Counted from the first letter of the stretch, positions 26,905-36,387 are shown. The stretch is 64,000 bases of DNA from Pseudomonas alloputida (GCF_021283545.2 NZ_CP128540.1:6236501-6300500), one strand, 5' to 3'. The notes: generated from the letters alone by a model not told the origin. Made by a program: numbers and translations.

Positions 26905-27289
26905 GATTGAATGTCCAAAAACGATGTGCAATGAATCCAAGTGCAGTGAGGCTTAAGGTCACTACAAGTTGGGAGATGAGCGGTGACAGATTCGACTTGA
27001 TGAGGAACCACATACCCACGCCATTGCCGAAGTTTGTGGCTAACGCGACCAGTGCAAACCTGACAGGCTGAAACTTACGAGAGCCATCTGACACAAAGCA
27101 GAGCGCCCTATTTCCAATAAAGCTTGCGATAGCGCCAACCATGCCTCCACAGATACTGGCTAGCAATGGAGTAGATAATTCTGTCGTAACCAGCACTAGG
27201 AACACCGCATAATGGATTCCCGTTGCTATGAAGCCGATCCCCAGATAACGAATCAGTAAGGTAGTAAGAGGTAGGGTTTGATTTTCCAT
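26870..27289 (-). CDS. gtrA: GtrA-family membrane protein (candidate lipid-linked sugar flippase)
   Basis: About 139 aa, four transmembrane helices, GtrA/DPMS1 family (LIRYLGIGFIATGIHYAVF, FIGNRALCF, HRFWTF). It probably flips the undecaprenyl-phosphate sugar made by the GT2 enzyme to the periplasmic side for the ArnT-like enzyme: a complete make-flip-transfer set. ATG 27289 is preferred over the upstream TTG at 27295. Confidence 0.88.
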   Translation of the reverse strand: MENQTLPLTTLLIRYLGIGFIATGIHYAVFLVLVTTELSTPLLASICGGMVGAIASFIGNRALCFVSDGSRKFQPVRFALVALATNFGNGVGMWFLIKSNLSPLISQLVVTLSLTALGFIAHRFWTFNHADITSLSRAP

Positions 27290-27452
27290 GCCCAAAGCCT
27301 ATGGAGGCAAAGGTGAAAAAAAAGTGAACCAAATGTAAATGCGTAATTGGCTAAATTTAGATCTGCCAAGTAATGAAATTGGCGCGCTAGGCTAGCACGC
27401 TACAATATCAGCAAGATTGCTCGAAAATTACGCTTTCGAAATAAAACCTTCC

Positions 27453-27486
27453 GATAACGCATGCATGACCTGCGGATTACAATGCT
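27453..27486 (-). promoter_or_regulatory. CzcR-type promoter of the gtrA-GT2-arnT operon
   Basis: Minus strand: box AGCATTGTAATC, 16 bases containing AGGTCAT, then GTTATC. Box and -10 are identical to those of the eptA promoter. The predicted leader is about 155 nt and contains a polypurine motif (27314-27329) close to the start codon. Confidence 0.7.
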
Positions 27487-27546
27487 GACAAGATAAGGAA
27501 ATGCTGGGTGGCATTGAGATAGATTCCCCGAATTAAGGGGGACCCA

Positions 27547-28515
27547 ATGGTTACACAAAATGAAACATTTACAAGCAGCGTTGTTCCTTACAGTCCTGAC
27601 ATATTGGATGATCTGCCAATTGATGATCAGCTGGCCGTAGAGTTTTTCGCAACAGCACGTTGTGCCAGTTTCAAACAGGCTGCCCGGGGGCTCAATGTGC
27701 CAGTGGTAGGCCTTCGGAAACGCTTGGAGAAACTGGAAGAGCACATTGGTGCTCCCGTGTTTGTATACAAACACAACAAGCTTGCCCTGACCCGCACTGG
27801 CGAGAGGGTCAGCCATTACCTGTGCCAGCTCTTCGGCCCAGACGGCCTTGGCAAGTCCGGTGAAAAGGAAGTCCCCAGGCTTACCATCGCGATCACGGAG
27901 CCAGTGTTGAGCGACATCGTAAACCGCGATCTAGTCGCCTACGTGCGCGATCATGCCGAAATGCAGCTTGAAATCCATTCAGAGTGCACAACGCAGATGC
28001 TCTCTGAGTGTGAAGTCGATGTGGGTATCGCTTTCGTGAGCCCAGATGATGAGGGCGCGTTTGATCGCCATCCTACGTATAGGTTTGAACGGCTTGGCCG
28101 GATTGGGCACTCGCTGTTCATTTCCAGCCGCTACTCAAGAAGCGTCACCCTTCCAGTGCAGAGCCTGGATTTGCACAACTTCATGCTCGTTATCCCTTGG
28201 GATGAAGAGATTTTGGCGGGCTCACGAAAGTGGGCATCGATAATGGCTGAGCATCAGGGCGGTACCACTCGGGTAAAGAACTATAACTTATCCCGTGGCC
28301 TTGTCGTAGGAGGCGCGTGTATCGGTGTGCTGCCCGACTATAGTCGAAAGATGGAGAGGAATATTCTGCCGATGCCGGGTTTTTTGGACGATCTGGAGGA
28401 GAAAGATGTCTATCTTGTTATCAAAACCAAGCTTGCCCGCAACCCGCACGTTCTGGAAATCCGTAGATTGATCAAGAAGAGCTTCTTTGATAAGAAGGAC
28501 TGGCTTGTTCGGTAA
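27547..28515 (+). CDS. LysR-family transcriptional regulator
   Basis: 322 aa with an extended N-terminus before the HTH (FFATARCASFKQAARGLNVPVVGLRKRLEKLEEH in outline) and a LysR effector domain. AAGGGGG ribosome-binding site before the ATG. Divergent from the gtrA operon and upstream of an OprP-like porin; target genes not evident. The DNA between it and gtrA carries the gtrA promoter. Confidence 0.9.
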   Translation: MVTQNETFTSSVVPYSPDILDDLPIDDQLAVEFFATARCASFKQAARGLNVPVVGLRKRLEKLEEHIGAPVFVYKHNKLALTRTGERVSHYLCQLFGPDGLGKSGEKEVPRLTIAITEPVLSDIVNRDLVAYVRDHAEMQLEIHSECTTQMLSECEVDVGIAFVSPDDEGAFDRHPTYRFERLGRIGHSLFISSRYSRSVTLPVQSLDLHNFMLVIPWDEEILAGSRKWASIMAEHQGGTTRVKNYNLSRGLVVGGACIGVLPDYSRKMERNILPMPGFLDDLEEKDVYLVIKTKLARNPHVLEIRRLIKKSFFDKKDWLVR

Positions 28516-28725
28516 CAGTTTTGTTAGGTTTCAAACTCTCCTGTTAACACTACAGAAACACAACTGTCATATTCGCTTGCAATCTAGTCAGAGTGCTTAG
28601 AACAAAGGCATCTTGTTACAGCAGGTGACAACCGTGGCCTGCTCCCATCTGCAAGATAAATTTAGGCCGACGAAGGGCGAAATACAACGTCGGTAGCTAA
28701 GCACTTAACATACGAGAGGCAAGCA

Positions 28726-30033
28726 ATGATCCGTTCTTCGAACATGCGGGAAAAGCTGTTGGCTGCCGCAATAATAGGCACATTTTCCTCGCAAGCATTC
28801 TCCGGAACAGTAACCACTGACGGAGCTGACATCGTTCTGAAGACCAAGGGCGGTCTTGAAGTATCGACTTCTGACAAGGAATTCAGTTTCAAACTGGGCG
28901 GTCGCGTTCAGGCCGACTACGGCCGTTTCGATGGTGTCTTCACCAAGAATGGCGATACCGCTGACGCCGGCTACTTCCGTCGCGCCTACCTTGAGCTCGG
29001 CGGCGTTCTGTACCGCGACTGGAAGTATCAGCTCAACTACGACCTTTCCCGCAACACGGGCAACGACTCCGACGGTTACTTCGACGAGGCCAGCCTGACC
29101 TACACCGGTTTCAAGCCCGTCCAACTGCGATTCGGTCGTTTCTACACCGACTTCGGTCTTGAGAAAGCCACCAGTTCGAAGTGGACCACTGCCATGGAGC
29201 GGAACCTCTCGTACGACCTGGCGGACTGGATCAACGACAACGCCGGCATGGGTGTTCAAGCCACCAGCACCATCGCTGACATGGCTTATGTCTCCGGTAG
29301 CGTTTTCAGCGAAACCAACAACAACTCGGATGGCGACAGCACCAAGCGCTACAACGCACGTGCCGTGTTCGCACCGCTGCACAGTGATGGCAACGTCCTG
29401 CACGTCGGTGCTCAGTACGCTTACCGCGACCTCAAAAACAGTGCGGTCGATACCCGGATTCGTTCGCGTCTTGGCGTTCGCGGTGTAGATACCAATGGCG
29501 GCGGCGATGCCGGCACCAACGGCAACCGCATGCTGTTTGGCGGTGCCGCCGCACAAGATGGCCTGTGGAAGGACGATTCGGTCTGGGGTCTCGAAGGTGC
29601 CTGGGCCACCGGCCCGTTCTCGGTGCAAGCGGAATACCTTCGCCGCAAGCTGAAAGCTGACCAGGCCAACAGCGACATGAAGGCCTCTGGTTACTACGCC
29701 CAGATGGCTTACACCCTGACCGGCGAGCCGCGTATCTACAAGCTCGACGGTGCCAAGTTCGACACTATCAAACCAGAGAACAAGGAACTGGGGGCCTGGG
29801 AAGTTTTCTACCGCTTTGACGATATCAAGGTCGAAGACGGCAACCTGGTCACCGCAGCGGATCAATCGAACGAGCGCAAGGCCAAGAGCCACACTGTGGG
29901 TGTGAACTGGTATGTCAACGAGGCAGTGAAACTCAGTGCCAACTACATCAACGTGCGTACTGACAATAACGAGAACACCGTGGGCGACGACAGCGGCAAT
30001 GCAATCGTGACCCGCCTGCAATACGTCTTCTGA
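28726..30033 (+). CDS. OprP/OprO-type outer-membrane porin
   Basis: 435 aa. Signal peptide (cleavage probably after SSQAFS) and a phosphate-selective-porin barrel: [54 protein letters not shown], and terminal strand IVTRLQYVF. Homologues take up phosphate or polyphosphate; inside a metal cluster it could supply phosphate for metal precipitation, which is speculative. GAGAGGC ribosome-binding site. Confidence 0.93.
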   Translation: MIRSSNMREKLLAAAIIGTFSSQAFSGTVTTDGADIVLKTKGGLEVSTSDKEFSFKLGGRVQADYGRFDGVFTKNGDTADAGYFRRAYLELGGVLYRDWKYQLNYDLSRNTGNDSDGYFDEASLTYTGFKPVQLRFGRFYTDFGLEKATSSKWTTAMERNLSYDLADWINDNAGMGVQATSTIADMAYVSGSVFSETNNNSDGDSTKRYNARAVFAPLHSDGNVLHVGAQYAYRDLKNSAVDTRIRSRLGVRGVDTNGGGDAGTNGNRMLFGGAAAQDGLWKDDSVWGLEGAWATGPFSVQAEYLRRKLKADQANSDMKASGYYAQMAYTLTGEPRIYKLDGAKFDTIKPENKELGAWEVFYRFDDIKVEDGNLVTAADQSNERKAKSHTVGVNWYVNEAVKLSANYINVRTDNNENTVGDDSGNAIVTRLQYVF

Positions 30034-30060
30034 TCCCTCTCATCAGTCTGACGTGAGAAA

Positions 30061-30088
30061 GCCGGAAGCGCTCAATGTGCTTCCGGCT
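30061..30088 (+). terminator. Hairpin terminator after the OprP-like gene
   Basis: Stem GCCGGAAGC / GCTTCCGGC with a 9-base loop and a weak T tail, about 27 bases after the stop. Confidence 0.7.
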
Positions 30089-30331
30089 TCCCTGTTTCTG
30101 ACGTGATCGAGCTTGGAGCGTCCTCCTCCTACCTGCTCTCGCTCACCTGATGACCTCTCTTGCCAAAACTCGGCGAATCTGGTGTGATTGCCGCGTCGGG
30201 TTTTGCATGGTGGCCGTGCAAGCAAACCAAACCTGACTCCTACTCATGATTGAACCTGATTCGACGTCCAGCTTCGCGTCTAACGGCCCTACAAGCGCAG
30301 CTACCCCAACGTCGCTCATTAGGGGATAGTC

Positions 30332-31357
30332 ATGTCTGCCAAAAAGCTGCTTCAACCTCTCGCTGCTCAGCTGCACGCCTCATTCTCGGCTTCCGGTCGC
30401 CCGTACGCTCACCAGCACATTCACCAGTTGCTCCACGCTGCCATTGGCTCCGTCTCCCCAGAAGTTGACTCCCAAGACAATCTGCCAATCCAGGTATGCC
30501 GTGACAGCGACAGGCAGTACAACCTCTACGAGACGATTGAGCGGGCGAAAAAGTGCTTGGGATTGACCGATCTTCAAGCAGTCGGCGTGGCTGAAGAAGT
30601 CATCGAAGTACTACGAGCTGCAGGGATAGGCGTGAACCAGGTTCGCCTGCTCCTCGACCCCTCCTTCACCTCGAAGACTCGTAAAAAGGCATTCAAAGCC
30701 CTTTGCAAGAATCTGGATCTGAACGAGCTCGGCGATCGATTCGTCCCGAAAACGGCGACGCTGGCCATTGCGGCGGGTATGGCACCGCCTCCGAAAATCA
30801 CGTGGAAAGATCGCTTCGCACTGGCTGCAGATTTCCCTATACGGGGACAGAGCCAGCTCGTCGAAATGGTGACTCGAAGCGAGTGCTATCTGTGGGTATT
30901 TCCGCCGACTGATCATCAAGCTACGGCTTCGGCGAGTCACGACCGCTATTTCGGTGAACAGACCCATCCGAGCGCTGAGATGGGCATGGGGTTCACTATC
31001 ATCGATTCCGGATCGACCCGCCCTAAATTTCCGATGCTCTCCAAACAGCCGGAAGAGACCTTCATCCAGTATTCACTTTCGGCGCCGATGTGGTTCTGGC
31101 GCGCACAAAGTAACACCTGGCGGCTGGGAAACATCCTGCGCTCCAAGATCCTTGACGGGGCTCCTTGGCATAACGAGCCCTTGAGCGATGTGCTGCCAGG
31201 TGGTCTGAAGTCTCTGCCGCGGATTTATGGGTGCACCACCTGCCAAACGCTGTTCGTCGAGAAACACAGCGGCTATCCGGATGTACCCACTCAGTGCCAA
31301 TGCGGTGAGGCGAGCAGCACGCGTGACCAAAACGAGTCACCTGCTCTCAATAGCTGA
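30332..31357 (+). CDS. Unknown protein with C-terminal zinc-ribbon-like cysteines
   Basis: 341 aa, soluble. N-terminal helical part (residues 1-150) and a C-terminal region with CTTCQTLFVEKHSG..TQCQCG, a possible zinc ribbon. AGGGGA ribosome-binding site. The layout resembles proteins carried on plasmids and integrative elements. No known catalytic motif. Probably unrelated to metal export; island cargo or mobility-linked. Confidence 0.7.
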   Translation: MSAKKLLQPLAAQLHASFSASGRPYAHQHIHQLLHAAIGSVSPEVDSQDNLPIQVCRDSDRQYNLYETIERAKKCLGLTDLQAVGVAEEVIEVLRAAGIGVNQVRLLLDPSFTSKTRKKAFKALCKNLDLNELGDRFVPKTATLAIAAGMAPPPKITWKDRFALAADFPIRGQSQLVEMVTRSECYLWVFPPTDHQATASASHDRYFGEQTHPSAEMGMGFTIIDSGSTRPKFPMLSKQPEETFIQYSLSAPMWFWRAQSNTWRLGNILRSKILDGAPWHNEPLSDVLPGGLKSLPRIYGCTTCQTLFVEKHSGYPDVPTQCQCGEASSTRDQNESPALNS

Positions 31358-31484
31358 TTTTCCTTACGGTGGCGGGCTATGCCCCCCGTTAGGGATTGGC
31401 TATGGGAGCGGGATTCGCTCACCCCAAACCTGAAGGCGCCGCCATCTAACCGAGCGATATGAGCTGAATGCTCGCGGAGTAGAT

Positions 31485-31709
31485 ATGCAGAACAGTACCA
31501 ACAAACAAGACACCCTGGCGGCGATCAATGCACTTGTGGAGATTGCGTATGATCAGGGATTTGCGAACGGACAAGGGGTCGGCAATCAAGTCGGTTTCGT
31601 AGCCGGTGTCATGAGTCTCAAAGCTGCGTTGGCCTGCGGCTTAAGGCACGGCTCACCTGAGTGTGGGAAGGCCCTTGAAAGCCTCAAGCGCATCGGGATC
31701 GACGAGTGA
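31485..31709 (+). CDS. Small protein of unknown function (74 aa)
   Basis: A compact alpha-helical protein (MQNSTNKQDTLAAINALVEI; Gly-rich middle FANGQGVGNQVGFVAGVMSL). Followed at once by a perfect 17-bp terminator stem, which supports a real transcription unit. Same strand as the preceding unknown gene, 127 bases away. Confidence 0.65.
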   Translation: MQNSTNKQDTLAAINALVEIAYDQGFANGQGVGNQVGFVAGVMSLKAALACGLRHGSPECGKALESLKRIGIDE

Positions 31710-31712
31710 GAA

Positions 31713-31751
31713 AAGTACGGGTCGTGCGCTGATCGCGCACGACCCGTACTT
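31713..31751 (+). terminator. Perfect 17-bp terminator stem
   Basis: AAGTACGGGTCGTGCGC / GCGCACGACCCGTACTT with loop TGATC, directly after the small gene. It lacks a long T-run but could also stop transcription from the opposing ATPase gene. Confidence 0.75.
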
Positions 31752-31799
31752 CTACTTCAAGTCATTTCCCTGCTTAGCTTCATGATTGAAGCTCAGGGA

Positions 31800-33797
31800 T
31801 CAGGAGCTTCTGCGGTAGGCCAACAACCGCAAGGCGTTGAAGACGACCAGCAGTGTGGAGCCCTCATGGATCGCAACGGCGGCACCAATGCTCAAGCCCA
31901 TGATGGTAGACGGAACCAAGATGGCCACAATCCCCAAGCTGACGAACAGGTTCTGGCGGATGATCGATCGCGTGTGACGGCTCAGCCCCACCGCAAATGG
32001 GAGTTGCCTGATGTCGTCAGCCATAAGCGCGATATCAGCCGTTTCCAGGGCGACATCAGATCCGGCAGCCCCCATTGCGATGCCAACGCTCGAATTGGCC
32101 ATGGCAGGGGCATCATTCACGCCGTCACCCACCATGGCCACCCTGGCGCTGAGGCGCAGGTTCTTGATGGCCTTGACCTTGTCTTCCGGCATTAGGTCTC
32201 CCCACGCCTCATCTAAGCCAACTTGTTTGGCTACCGCCTCTGCAACGCGGTTGTGGTCCCCAGAAATCATGACCATGCGGTCGATGCCCATCTCTCTGAG
32301 TTTCTGGAGTGCCTCTTTGGCACCCTCTCGGGGTGTGTCCAATAGCCCGATAGCGCCCAGATCCTTGTCAGCGCGACGTACCACCATGGTTGTGCGGCCC
32401 GACTGACGCAGACGCTCCGCAGCCTCCAAGGCTGCCTTGCTCAGTGCGGGAATACCATTGGTACCGAACATCTCGACCTTGCCAATCCAGACGAACTGCC
32501 CATCAAGCTCGGCACGTACGCCGCGGCCAATCATGTTGCTCATGTTCTTGGCTTGCAATCGGCGCCGTGTGCCAATCATCTCTTCACCGTCACGCACAAT
32601 TGCCGCAGCCAGCGGATGGTCGCTCATCGACTCCACAGCGATGGCGACGTTTAGTAGATCCTCGATCTGCGTGCCGCCTACCGGTATTACATCGGTGATG
32701 CGTGGGCGCCCTTCGGTCAGGGTACCGGTCTTGTCGAATGCCATGGCATTCAAGGAGCCGAGCTCTTCAAGCGGTGCACCGCCCTTGATCAGCACGCCAC
32801 CTCGGGCTGCCCTGGCGATGCCAGATAGAATGGCGCTTGGTGTTGCGATCGCCAGCGCGCAGGGGCTGGCTGCAACCAGTACGGCCATCGCCCGGTAGAA
32901 CGAGTCACGGAACGGCTCATCAAGGAAAATGCCGGCAAATAGCAGCCCGACTACCAGCAGCAAAACCAACGGGACGAATATGCGTTGGAAGCGGTCCGTG
33001 AATCGCTGGGTCGGTGACTTCCTGACTTCGGCTTCACTGACCATCTTGATGACCCGCGCCAGGGTACTTTCCGTAGAGCGCCGTGTTACCTCAACCTCGA
33101 TGAGCGTTTCGCCATTGATGGTACCGGCGAAGACTTTCGAGGCTGCATCCACTGCATCTGGCTTGCTGCGTGCGAGTTCGGCATCAGGGACAGGTTGCTT
33201 GTCCACGGGGACGCTCTCACCGGTTACTGGCGCCTGGTTGATACTTGAGGAGCCCACTACAACAAAACCATCGGCCGGTAGGCGGTCATTGGGGCGCACG
33301 ATGACAACGTCACCGGGAACCAGCAGCTCCACAGGCATTTCCAACGTGCCATTTGCTCTGCGTACGATCGCGGTGGCTGGTGCGAGCTTGGACAGTGCCT
33401 CAATCGCTTTCTTGGCCCGCCCCATCGCGTAGCTTTCAAGGGAATGCCCCAGACTGAACAGGAACAGCAGCAGAGCCCCCTCCGCCCAGGCGCCAATGCT
33501 CGCGGCACCGGCTGCGGCGAGAAGCATCAGCGAATCGATCTCGAAGCGTTTCTGGCGGATGTTGCTGATCGCTTCCTTGGTGGTGAACCATCCACCGAAC
33601 ACATAGGCCGACACGTACAGAATCAGGGGCAGTCGATCAATCAGGTCAAGTTGTCCTGCGAGAGCTCCGGCACCCAGGAGGGCACCACAGATCAGCGCGA
33701 AAATCAGCTCCGTGTTCATGCCAAAAATGCCGCCATGCTCATGGCTATGACCTTCATGCCCAGCTTGGTCATCAGGGCGTTCAAGCAAACTCTTCAT
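31800..33797 (-). CDS. P1B-4-type heavy-metal ATPase (Zn/Cd/Co export, CzcP/CadA-like)
   Basis: 665 aa. A short His-rich N-terminus (HEGHSHEHGG) replaces the usual heavy-metal-binding domain. Motifs: TGES (192-195), SPC (311-313) in TM4 where most Zn/Cd pumps have CPC, phospho-acceptor DKTGT (Asp 355), SDHPLA, GDGVNDAPA, and HEGST (644) in the last helix. SPC plus HEG(S/G)T defines the P1B-4 group (CzcP, CoaT). It pumps metal from cytoplasm to periplasm, complementing CzcCBA. KT2440 carries an ATPase annotated cadA3 at the equivalent place. Confidence 0.93.
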   Translation of the reverse strand: MKSLLERPDDQAGHEGHSHEHGGIFGMNTELIFALICGALLGAGALAGQLDLIDRLPLILYVSAYVFGGWFTTKEAISNIRQKRFEIDSLMLLAAAGAASIGAWAEGALLLFLFSLGHSLESYAMGRAKKAIEALSKLAPATAIVRRANGTLEMPVELLVPGDVVIVRPNDRLPADGFVVVGSSSINQAPVTGESVPVDKQPVPDAELARSKPDAVDAASKVFAGTINGETLIEVEVTRRSTESTLARVIKMVSEAEVRKSPTQRFTDRFQRIFVPLVLLLVVGLLFAGIFLDEPFRDSFYRAMAVLVAASPCALAIATPSAILSGIARAARGGVLIKGGAPLEELGSLNAMAFDKTGTLTEGRPRITDVIPVGGTQIEDLLNVAIAVESMSDHPLAAAIVRDGEEMIGTRRRLQAKNMSNMIGRGVRAELDGQFVWIGKVEMFGTNGIPALSKAALEAAERLRQSGRTTMVVRRADKDLGAIGLLDTPREGAKEALQKLREMGIDRMVMISGDHNRVAEAVAKQVGLDEAWGDLMPEDKVKAIKNLRLSARVAMVGDGVNDAPAMANSSVGIAMGAAGSDVALETADIALMADDIRQLPFAVGLSRHTRSIIRQNLFVSLGIVAILVPSTIMGLSIGAAVAIHEGSTLLVVFNALRLLAYRRSS

Positions 33798-33940
33798 AAC
33801 TCGTCCCTTCTGGGGTCAAGGCTTCCAATTGCCCTCTGCAGTTGGGAGCCGTCGCGGTTGGTTAGCTAAGACCTATTGCACGGTTTGCCCCGGCCCAGGC
33901 GTTAACATGTCAAAACCATGGGGCATCGGGCGTAATAAAA

Positions 33941-33963
33941 AATGCCAGGCACTGCCTGGCATT
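33941..33963 (-). terminator. Terminator of DUF2790 copy 2
   Basis: AATGCCAGGCA / TGCCTGGCATT with a one-base centre, followed on the minus strand by T6; 36 bases after the stop. Confidence 0.9.
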
Positions 33964-33998
33964 TATGAATTCTCTAATTGTTCTGTTCAAATCGTTTA

Positions 33999-34322
33999 CT
34001 ACTTGTTGTTGATGCATTGCGAATACATCGAGTAACGAACAGTCTTGAGCGTGCCCTGGGAGTCCTCGAAGGTCATCAACCGTGGGTAGACCTGGCAGGT
34101 ACGTGGGTCCTGCGACTGACGTACGAACTTAGCAACGTCTATCTTCATGCCATATTTGTAATCCTGAATCTCTGGCATTGGCTTGCCATTTTTCTCCGCG
34201 TACTTGGCCACTGCGGTCTGGTGCTCCTTGGTGTATTGCAGCTGCTTGCTCTCGGAAAAAGTGTTGGCCTGCGAAGCCACCGAGAAAACAACAAGTGCAG
34301 CAGCGATAATTAGCTTTTTCAT
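33999..34322 (-). CDS. DUF2790 family secreted protein, copy 2
   Basis: 107 aa: signal peptide MKKLIIAAALVVFSVASQA and the DUF2790 core (KNGKPMPEIQDYKYGMKIDVAKFV, RTCQVYPRLMTFEDSQG, YSQCINNK). The two cysteines align with those of copy 1. Single-gene unit with its own CzcR-type promoter (34373-34406) and terminator. Periplasmic, function unknown. Confidence 0.9.
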   Translation of the reverse strand: MKKLIIAAALVVFSVASQANTFSESKQLQYTKEHQTAVAKYAEKNGKPMPEIQDYKYGMKIDVAKFVRQSQDPRTCQVYPRLMTFEDSQGTLKTVRYSMYSQCINNK

Positions 34323-34372
34323 AAAACCCTCTCAATTTCAAAACTTCTCGGGCGTAACCTTAGCAATGCATA

Positions 34373-34406
34373 GGCATCACCGGCATGACGAGAAACTTAC
34401 AATTTT
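34373..34406 (-). promoter_or_regulatory. CzcR-type promoter of DUF2790 copy 2
   Basis: Minus strand: box AAAATTGTAAGT, 16 bases (containing TCATGCC), then GATGCC. The -10 is the weakest of the set but box and spacing hold. It lies just downstream of the intron's 3' end. Confidence 0.55.
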
Positions 34407-34435
34407 GAAAGGTAAGTGCATCTACTTCACTTTAA

Positions 34436-36357
34436 ATCGAGTAGGAGGCGGATTCACACCCGCCGTCCTCTCACACCACCGTGCGTACGGTTCCGTACAC
34501 GGCGGTTCAGGTTACGCGGCTAAGCCGGTTAATCGTATCCAGTATCGAGACCAGCCCGAGCCGGTCCCACAGTTTCTTTGGCAGCGCGTAGTTCATATGT
34601 TGCGCTCCCGAATTCCACCATGGACCTCGGCCATTGAAGGCTGACTTGTTGGCACGCTCCTCGCTCAACCCCAGGCGCATCAAGTTTCTCAGCCTCGTGG
34701 GAGGCTGCTTCCATTGACGCCAGATGACGCAGCGGAGTTTGTGCCTGACCCAACCATCCAGTTCCTCAAGCGGCCGCTTGCTCTGGCTGAGCTTGAAGTA
34801 GCTAGCCCAGCCTCTCAGGACGGGGTTGATCCGCTCGATGACAGTCGCCATTTTGCGAGCCCGTACGCTGCGCAGCAGCATTCTGAGCCGGTCGCGTAAG
34901 CGGTCTAGGCTCATCCTTGCCACGCGCAGCCTTGGCTGCTGGTGCCAGCTCATCCCATAGCCTAGGTAGTCGCACTTCCACGCCCTTGCCACTTGGCTTT
35001 TCTTCCTGTTCACCGTCAGCTTCAGACGTTCTCTCAGGAAGCGCTCGACGCTGACCAACACCCGTTCGCCGGCCCGGGGACTGCGTACATAGATGTTCGC
35101 ATCATCGGCATAACGTACGAAGCGATGGCCCCGCCGCTCCAGCTCGCGGTCGAGTTCGTCGAGCAGGATATTCGACAGCAACGGCGAAAGCGGGCCGCCT
35201 TGCGGCGTCCCCTCCTGCCGTGGGCTGACGACACCGCCCGACATGATCCCGGCTTCAAGGTAGCGGCGAATAAGCCTGAGTACGCACTTGTCTTTGATCC
35301 GACGTTCGATGCAGGCCATGAGGATGTCGTGATTGACCCGATCGAAAAACTTCTCCAGATCGAGTTCCACGCACCAGCGGTGTCCCGCTGTCACATGAGC
35401 ACGGGCCATCTCGATGGCTTGATGCGTACTTCTGCCCGGACGAAAACCATAGCTGTAGTCCGAGAACAGTGGGTCGAAGATAGGTGTGAGCTGCTGCTGC
35501 AGTGCTTGCTGGATCAGGCGATCCACGACGCTGGGGATACCCAGTTGCCGTGTGCCGCCCTGCGGCTTGGGAATTTCAACCGCTCGCACTGCTTGGGGAT
35601 GGTATTCACCGGCCAGCAACCTGGCCTTGAGGGTTGGCCAATACTGTTTCACGTAGCCCGCCAAGTCAGCGACCGTCATGCCATCGGCACCCGGAGCCCC
35701 CTTGTTGCTAACCACGCGTTGATACGCACGCCTGAGGTTGGCCGGTGCAAGCACCCGCTCCATCAGCGTGTCCGGCTCCGCGTTCGTCCACGTCGCTGAC
35801 GCCGCCGGCACCTTTGCACTGTCAGGCATCACCCTCGGCTTCTGGCCGGGATTCGGGATGACAGTTTCCGCTGTGGGAAATTTCTGCATTACGGTTACCA
35901 ACGAGACGGCGACGCCTACTGGCGGCATAACCTGTTCGGCCCTTGGTGGCGCGGTTAACCGCCACTTACTACGGCTTCGGCTGACTTCTGCACGCTCGTC
36001 CCGTCGCCTTTCGACGCGCGGTAGCACAGTGGCAAGCGTACAGATCTCCCAGGGTAATTCGCGCGACCTTCCTGCTTATGCCTGTCGGATCTACGTCACA
36101 GCGTTCCGTGCAAGTATTGGGCTTTGGCGATTTGTGCCACCTCACCCCGCTGTGCCGCCTCTATCCGCTTCCTGTTCGTCAGGCCAGCATTTTGCCTCGG
36201 GCTTCCTTCAGATTCGCGGTCACCCGCGACACCCTTGCCTCCGGCTAACACTTCCCCTTGCCGGGTGTGTAGAGGACTTTCACCTCCAAGTCACCCACTT
36301 GGCCACCACAACCAAGCGGGTTGCGCTTACGCGCAACGCGCCATGCCTGGCGCACAC
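34436..36357 (-). mobile_element. Group II intron (class C-like) behind the czcCBA terminator
   Basis: On the minus strand the element begins GTGTGCGCCAGGC (5' end at 36357) and ends CCTACTCGAT (3' end at 34436). A domain V-like hairpin lies near 34455-34505 (GTGTACGGAACCGTACGCAC) and domain VI just beyond. The first base follows directly on the T-run of the terminator at 36358-36387, the hallmark insertion site of class C introns. About 1.92 kb including the maturase. No target duplication, as expected for retrohoming. Confidence 0.88.
34507..36027 (-). CDS. ltrA: Group II intron reverse transcriptase/maturase
   Basis: Up to 506 aa; the true start may be an internal Met, as the first 90 residues are not family-like. 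RT domain: GAPGADGMTV, IPKPQGGTRQLGIPSVVDRLIQQAL, DYSYGFRPGRSTHQAI, EGTPQGGPLSPLLSNILLDELD and catalytic RYADDANIYV; then an X/maturase domain (GIIM-like, INPVLRGWASYF). It ends without an HNH endonuclease, as in class C. It splices and mobilises the intron. Confidence 0.93.
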   Translation of the reverse strand: MLPRVERRRDERAEVSRSRSKWRLTAPPRAEQVMPPVGVAVSLVTVMQKFPTAETVIPNPGQKPRVMPDSAKVPAASATWTNAEPDTLMERVLAPANLRRAYQRVVSNKGAPGADGMTVADLAGYVKQYWPTLKARLLAGEYHPQAVRAVEIPKPQGGTRQLGIPSVVDRLIQQALQQQLTPIFDPLFSDYSYGFRPGRSTHQAIEMARAHVTAGHRWCVELDLEKFFDRVNHDILMACIERRIKDKCVLRLIRRYLEAGIMSGGVVSPRQEGTPQGGPLSPLLSNILLDELDRELERRGHRFVRYADDANIYVRSPRAGERVLVSVERFLRERLKLTVNRKKSQVARAWKCDYLGYGMSWHQQPRLRVARMSLDRLRDRLRMLLRSVRARKMATVIERINPVLRGWASYFKLSQSKRPLEELDGWVRHKLRCVIWRQWKQPPTRLRNLMRLGLSEERANKSAFNGRGPWWNSGAQHMNYALPKKLWDRLGLVSILDTINRLSRVT

Positions 36358-36387
36358 AAAAAAGCCCACAACACGTGTTGTGGGCTT
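36358..36387 (-). terminator. Terminator of czcCBA, target of the intron
   Basis: Perfect palindrome AAGCCCACAACAC/GTGTTGTGGGCTT (36362-36387) followed on the minus strand by T6, 18 bases after the czcA stop. The intron starts right after the T-run. Confidence 0.92.

Noticed and set aside
28705..30021. 438-codon minus-strand frame opposite the OprP-like porin
   Set aside because: Val/Gly-rich shadow; the plus-strand porin has a signal peptide and barrel strands.
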